Shown here in pieces: positions 50,344 through 52,190 of a stretch of DNA of 52,190 nt (positions are counted from its first letter, which is position 1; every line of letters starts with the position of its first letter). Position numbers and translations under genes: made by a program. Source of the DNA: Methanobacteriota archaeon (GTDB lineage Archaea > Thermoplasmatota > E2 > JACPAO01 > JAHWKR01). Below the pieces are notes generated by a model. That model did no database searches. It worked only from the letters and a program-made list of their open reading frames with translations, and was not told the DNA's origin. The stretch lies in NCBI GenBank assembly GCA_019347805.1, contig JAHWKR010000008.1:29037-81226 (forward strand), read 5' to 3'.

Positions 50344-50829
50344 CTATCCGCCGTAGTTCCAGCCGGTCGCCGTCTCTGTCAACCGCGCGTAGGACGGATA
50401 CGCTTGCGTTCCGGCCTCGACCACTTCACCGATCACCACGTCGTGGTCGCCGCCCTCGACCCAGGCGCGCACCTTGCACTCGAACCAGTATGGCGTCCGT
50501 TCAAGGATGGGCGCCTTGAAGACCGGCGACAACGTGTAGGTCTCACCACCGATCGTGCCGTCCTTGGCGTTCTGGTGCTTGAAGAACGACTTGACCATGT
50601 CCTTCTGGTCCAGAGCGGGCATGTTGACGACAAACCCCCCGGAATCCTTGATGAAGGCATGGTGCTGCGTGTCGCGCTTGACGCCGGCCATGACGAGCGG
50701 GGGCTCGAAACTGCACTGCGAGAGCCACGAACCGAGGAACACGTTCAGCTCCTTCCCGTCCGTGCAGCCGATGAGGTAGAGGCCGTTCTCCACGTTCTTC
50801 AGGCACGTCTTCTTCGCTTCCAGGTCCAT
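50344..50829 (-). CDS. Flavin reductase-like (FMN-binding split barrel) protein
   Basis: A 161-residue protein. NGLYLIGCTDG, GSWLSQCSFEPPLVMAGVKR and FVVNMPALDQ are typical of the FMN-binding flavin reductase/flavoredoxin family, which reduces flavin or carries electrons. The electron partner is unknown. ATG 50829 gives the standard start. Two Cys residues (Cys9 and Cys22) lie near the N-terminus. It is followed upstream on the same strand by the PhzF-like gene, 45 nt away. Confidence 0.85.
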   Translation of the reverse strand: MDLEAKKTCLKNVENGLYLIGCTDGKELNVFLGSWLSQCSFEPPLVMAGVKRDTQHHAFIKDSGGFVVNMPALDQKDMVKSFFKHQNAKDGTIGGETYTLSPVFKAPILERTPYWFECKVRAWVEGGDHDVVIGEVVEAGTQAYPSYARLTETATGWNYGG

Positions 50830-50874
50830 GGCGGAGCGCCGGATGCGGATGAGGGGGATGAATGTTGGGGTGGC

Positions 50875-51801
50875 TCAGCGCGGCACCCGCATGCGTCCTT
50901 CCAACGAGGTCACCGCAGGGCCGCCGATGCGCGTCTCCAGGGTCTCGCCGCCCGGGCCGATGTCGATCTCGACGGACACGCTCCCGGGACGGCCCATGGC
51001 ATCTCCTTGACGTGCCTTCGCCTTCACGGTGCCACCTCTCTCCGGCCGCGCGAGCCGACCCTGGGAGAGCAGCAACGAGGCCATGCGGGCGGACGCCGTC
51101 CCCGTCACCGGGTCTTCGGCGATGCCCCAGGAAGGGGCGAAGCAGCGCTGATGCCAATCGTGCTCTTGCTTCGTGCCTTCCATCGCGAAGACGATGAGGC
51201 CGTCGACGCCTTGCTCTGACAGCCGTTCGACCAGTGCGAAGTCGGGCCGAATGCGGTCGAGCGTGGCGACATCACGCACCTCGAGGGCGACCGGCCAATC
51301 GGGACCCATGGCGACAGGTGTGGCGCCCTCGGCGATGTCCTCTTTCGCGATTCCGAGCGCCTGCAGGAGATCTCCCCAGGCACCGCCCCACGCACCGAGG
51401 ACGCTCGAGGAATCCATCGTGGTCCAGGCGACACCGTCCCGGACACGGCCGACGAGCGGCCCGACCCGGGTCGAGAGCCGGAACTCCGAGAACGACGGCC
51501 GCTCCGGATGCGTTTCGTGCAGATGATGCAACGCGGCGACCGTGGCATGGCCGCACATCGGCACCTCCTTCGTCGGTGTCCAGAAGCGCAGCCGATGGCC
51601 GGCCTCACCCACCGGGTCGGGCGAGACGAAGACGGTCTCCGAGAGGTTCATCTCGCGCGCCATCTTCAGCATCTGGTGGTCCGAAAGCGGGTCGGGACAT
51701 TCCACCACACCCGCGGCGTTCCCCTCCGTCGCCGCCGTCGTGAAGGCGTCGATCTTCTTCGCGACGAGCCAGGTCGCTTCTTCACGCGTCGTCGAGGTCA
51801 T
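50875..51801 (-). CDS. PhzF-family isomerase-like protein
   Basis: A 308-residue protein. IDAFTT and EGNAAGVV at the N-terminus, NLSETVFVS with the catalytic Glu (Glu55), and MCGHATVAALHHL followed later by EDPVTGTASA are PhzF motifs. PhzF members isomerise or epimerise small acids, but the substrate is unknown here. ATG 51801 is used by comparison with the family start; ATG 51819 and 51858 are possible alternatives. The 124 nt before it hold no gene. Confidence 0.85.
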   Translation of the reverse strand: MTSTTREEATWLVAKKIDAFTTAATEGNAAGVVECPDPLSDHQMLKMAREMNLSETVFVSPDPVGEAGHRLRFWTPTKEVPMCGHATVAALHHLHETHPERPSFSEFRLSTRVGPLVGRVRDGVAWTTMDSSSVLGAWGGAWGDLLQALGIAKEDIAEGATPVAMGPDWPVALEVRDVATLDRIRPDFALVERLSEQGVDGLIVFAMEGTKQEHDWHQRCFAPSWGIAEDPVTGTASARMASLLLSQGRLARPERGGTVKAKARQGDAMGRPGSVSVEIDIGPGGETLETRIGGPAVTSLEGRMRVPR

Positions 51802-51925
51802 GAAGGTCCCGTCCGGCATGAGGTCCGTCCCGCTCTGGCGCAAGAGCAGGGACGCCATGAAGGTGCGCCCTGGGGCAGGTCCTCCGATGGGCCATTCCGT
51901 GCAGGGTCCGGCCGTTCCTCTAGGC

Positions 51926-52190
51926 TCACGGGAAGAAGCGCCGGGAATTGCCATCCAGGACCGCCGCCTTCTGGTCGCGCGTGAGACCAAGGTCCGCGGC
52001 GAGGAACGCCTCGACGTTCGTCCGCACCGCGTCCGCCGGCAGTCCCGGCCCGGGCCAATCGGTGCCCCAGAGACACTTGTCCCAGAGGCGCGGCAGCTGC
52101 GGCACGTGATGGAGCAGGCGGTGCGGCGGGATCCCCGACAGGTCGAGGAAGACGTTGGGATGGCGCCGGGCGACGAAGCAGGCCGCCTCG
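51926..52190 (-). CDS. Amidohydrolase family protein, C-terminal part only
   Basis: The gene runs off the right edge; 87 residues plus the stop (51926-51928) are seen. NVFLDLSG, HHVPQLPRLWDKCLWGTDWP and ending with a short helix (KAAVLDGNSRRFFP) match the end of amidohydrolase_2 (TIM-barrel metal-dependent hydrolases), with Asp in GTDWP a likely metal ligand. The first base of the visible part is a codon fragment. Confidence 0.8.
   Translation of the reverse strand, partial: EAACFVARRHPNVFLDLSGIPPHRLLHHVPQLPRLWDKCLWGTDWPGPGLPADAVRTNVEAFLAADLGLTRDQKAAVLDGNSRRFFP

Noticed and set aside
1-52190. CRISPR array, prophage, insertion sequence
   Set aside because: No regular direct repeats of 24-40 bp with spacers, no transposase, integrase or terminal inverted repeats seen.

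Overview
The window is GC-rich, gene-dense archaeal DNA, probably from a Thermoplasmatota-like euryarchaeon (a lineage inference from gene content). Archaeal signs are a Nep1 rRNA methyltransferase, an archaeal-type thiolase followed by a DUF35 protein, an MTH1187-family protein, many N-glycosylation sequons, and promoters in which a TATA-like box lies about 24-34 bp before the start codon, so many transcripts look leaderless. Shine-Dalgarno sites (GGAGG type) appear mainly at internal operon genes. I saw no tRNA, rRNA, CRISPR array, insertion sequence or prophage.

Layout. 0-5.6 kb: a partial gene, an ABM-type protein and a four-gene ABC-2 exporter operon (ATPase, permease, ATPase, permease with two extracellular CARDB-like domains). 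5.5-11.2 kb: two paralogous secreted proteins around nep1, then two lipoproteins (one with a double cupredoxin-like domain). 11.2-14.0 kb: a cation/proton antiporter with a TrkA/UspA regulator. 14.3-17.2 kb: a hairpin-rich leader and the adenosylcobalamin-dependent ribonucleotide reductase. 17.3-20 kb: small membrane proteins, including a HupE-like protein with its anchor protein. 20-25.8 kb: an HMG-CoA-synthase-like/DUF35 fusion with thiolase, a haloalkane dehalogenase-like hydrolase, pyrE and nth. 26-27.6 kb: ferredoxin and MscS. 27.7-31 kb: a cysteine synthase, JAMM protease, sulfur carrier and E1-like/rhodanese operon resembling the CysO/CysM/Mec route of mycobacteria. 31-35.7 kb: five tandem secreted paralogs. 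35.7-37.1 kb: a receiver protein and an EamA transporter. 37.2-37.6 kb: three tandem 24-residue membrane-helix microprotein genes. 37.9-41.2 kb: aldehyde dehydrogenase, an isolated HisKA-like domain, enoyl-CoA hydratase and a VOC protein. 41.2-46.1 kb: a secreted chymotrypsin-like protease, alanine racemase, an M20 amidohydrolase and a double-domain ThyX. 46.1-52.2 kb: a possible structured RNA, a sixth secreted paralog, two DUF4382-like lipoproteins, a flavin reductase, a PhzF-like protein and a partial amidohydrolase.

The most unusual elements are the three 24-residue genes at 37199-37629, the sulfur carrier with three IAGG tails at 29327-29752, the hairpin-rich leader at 14345-14742, and the tandem secreted family at 30993-35684, parts of which are identical at the DNA level. 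Much of the rest is cell-surface biology: exporters, lipoproteins and anchored secreted proteins.
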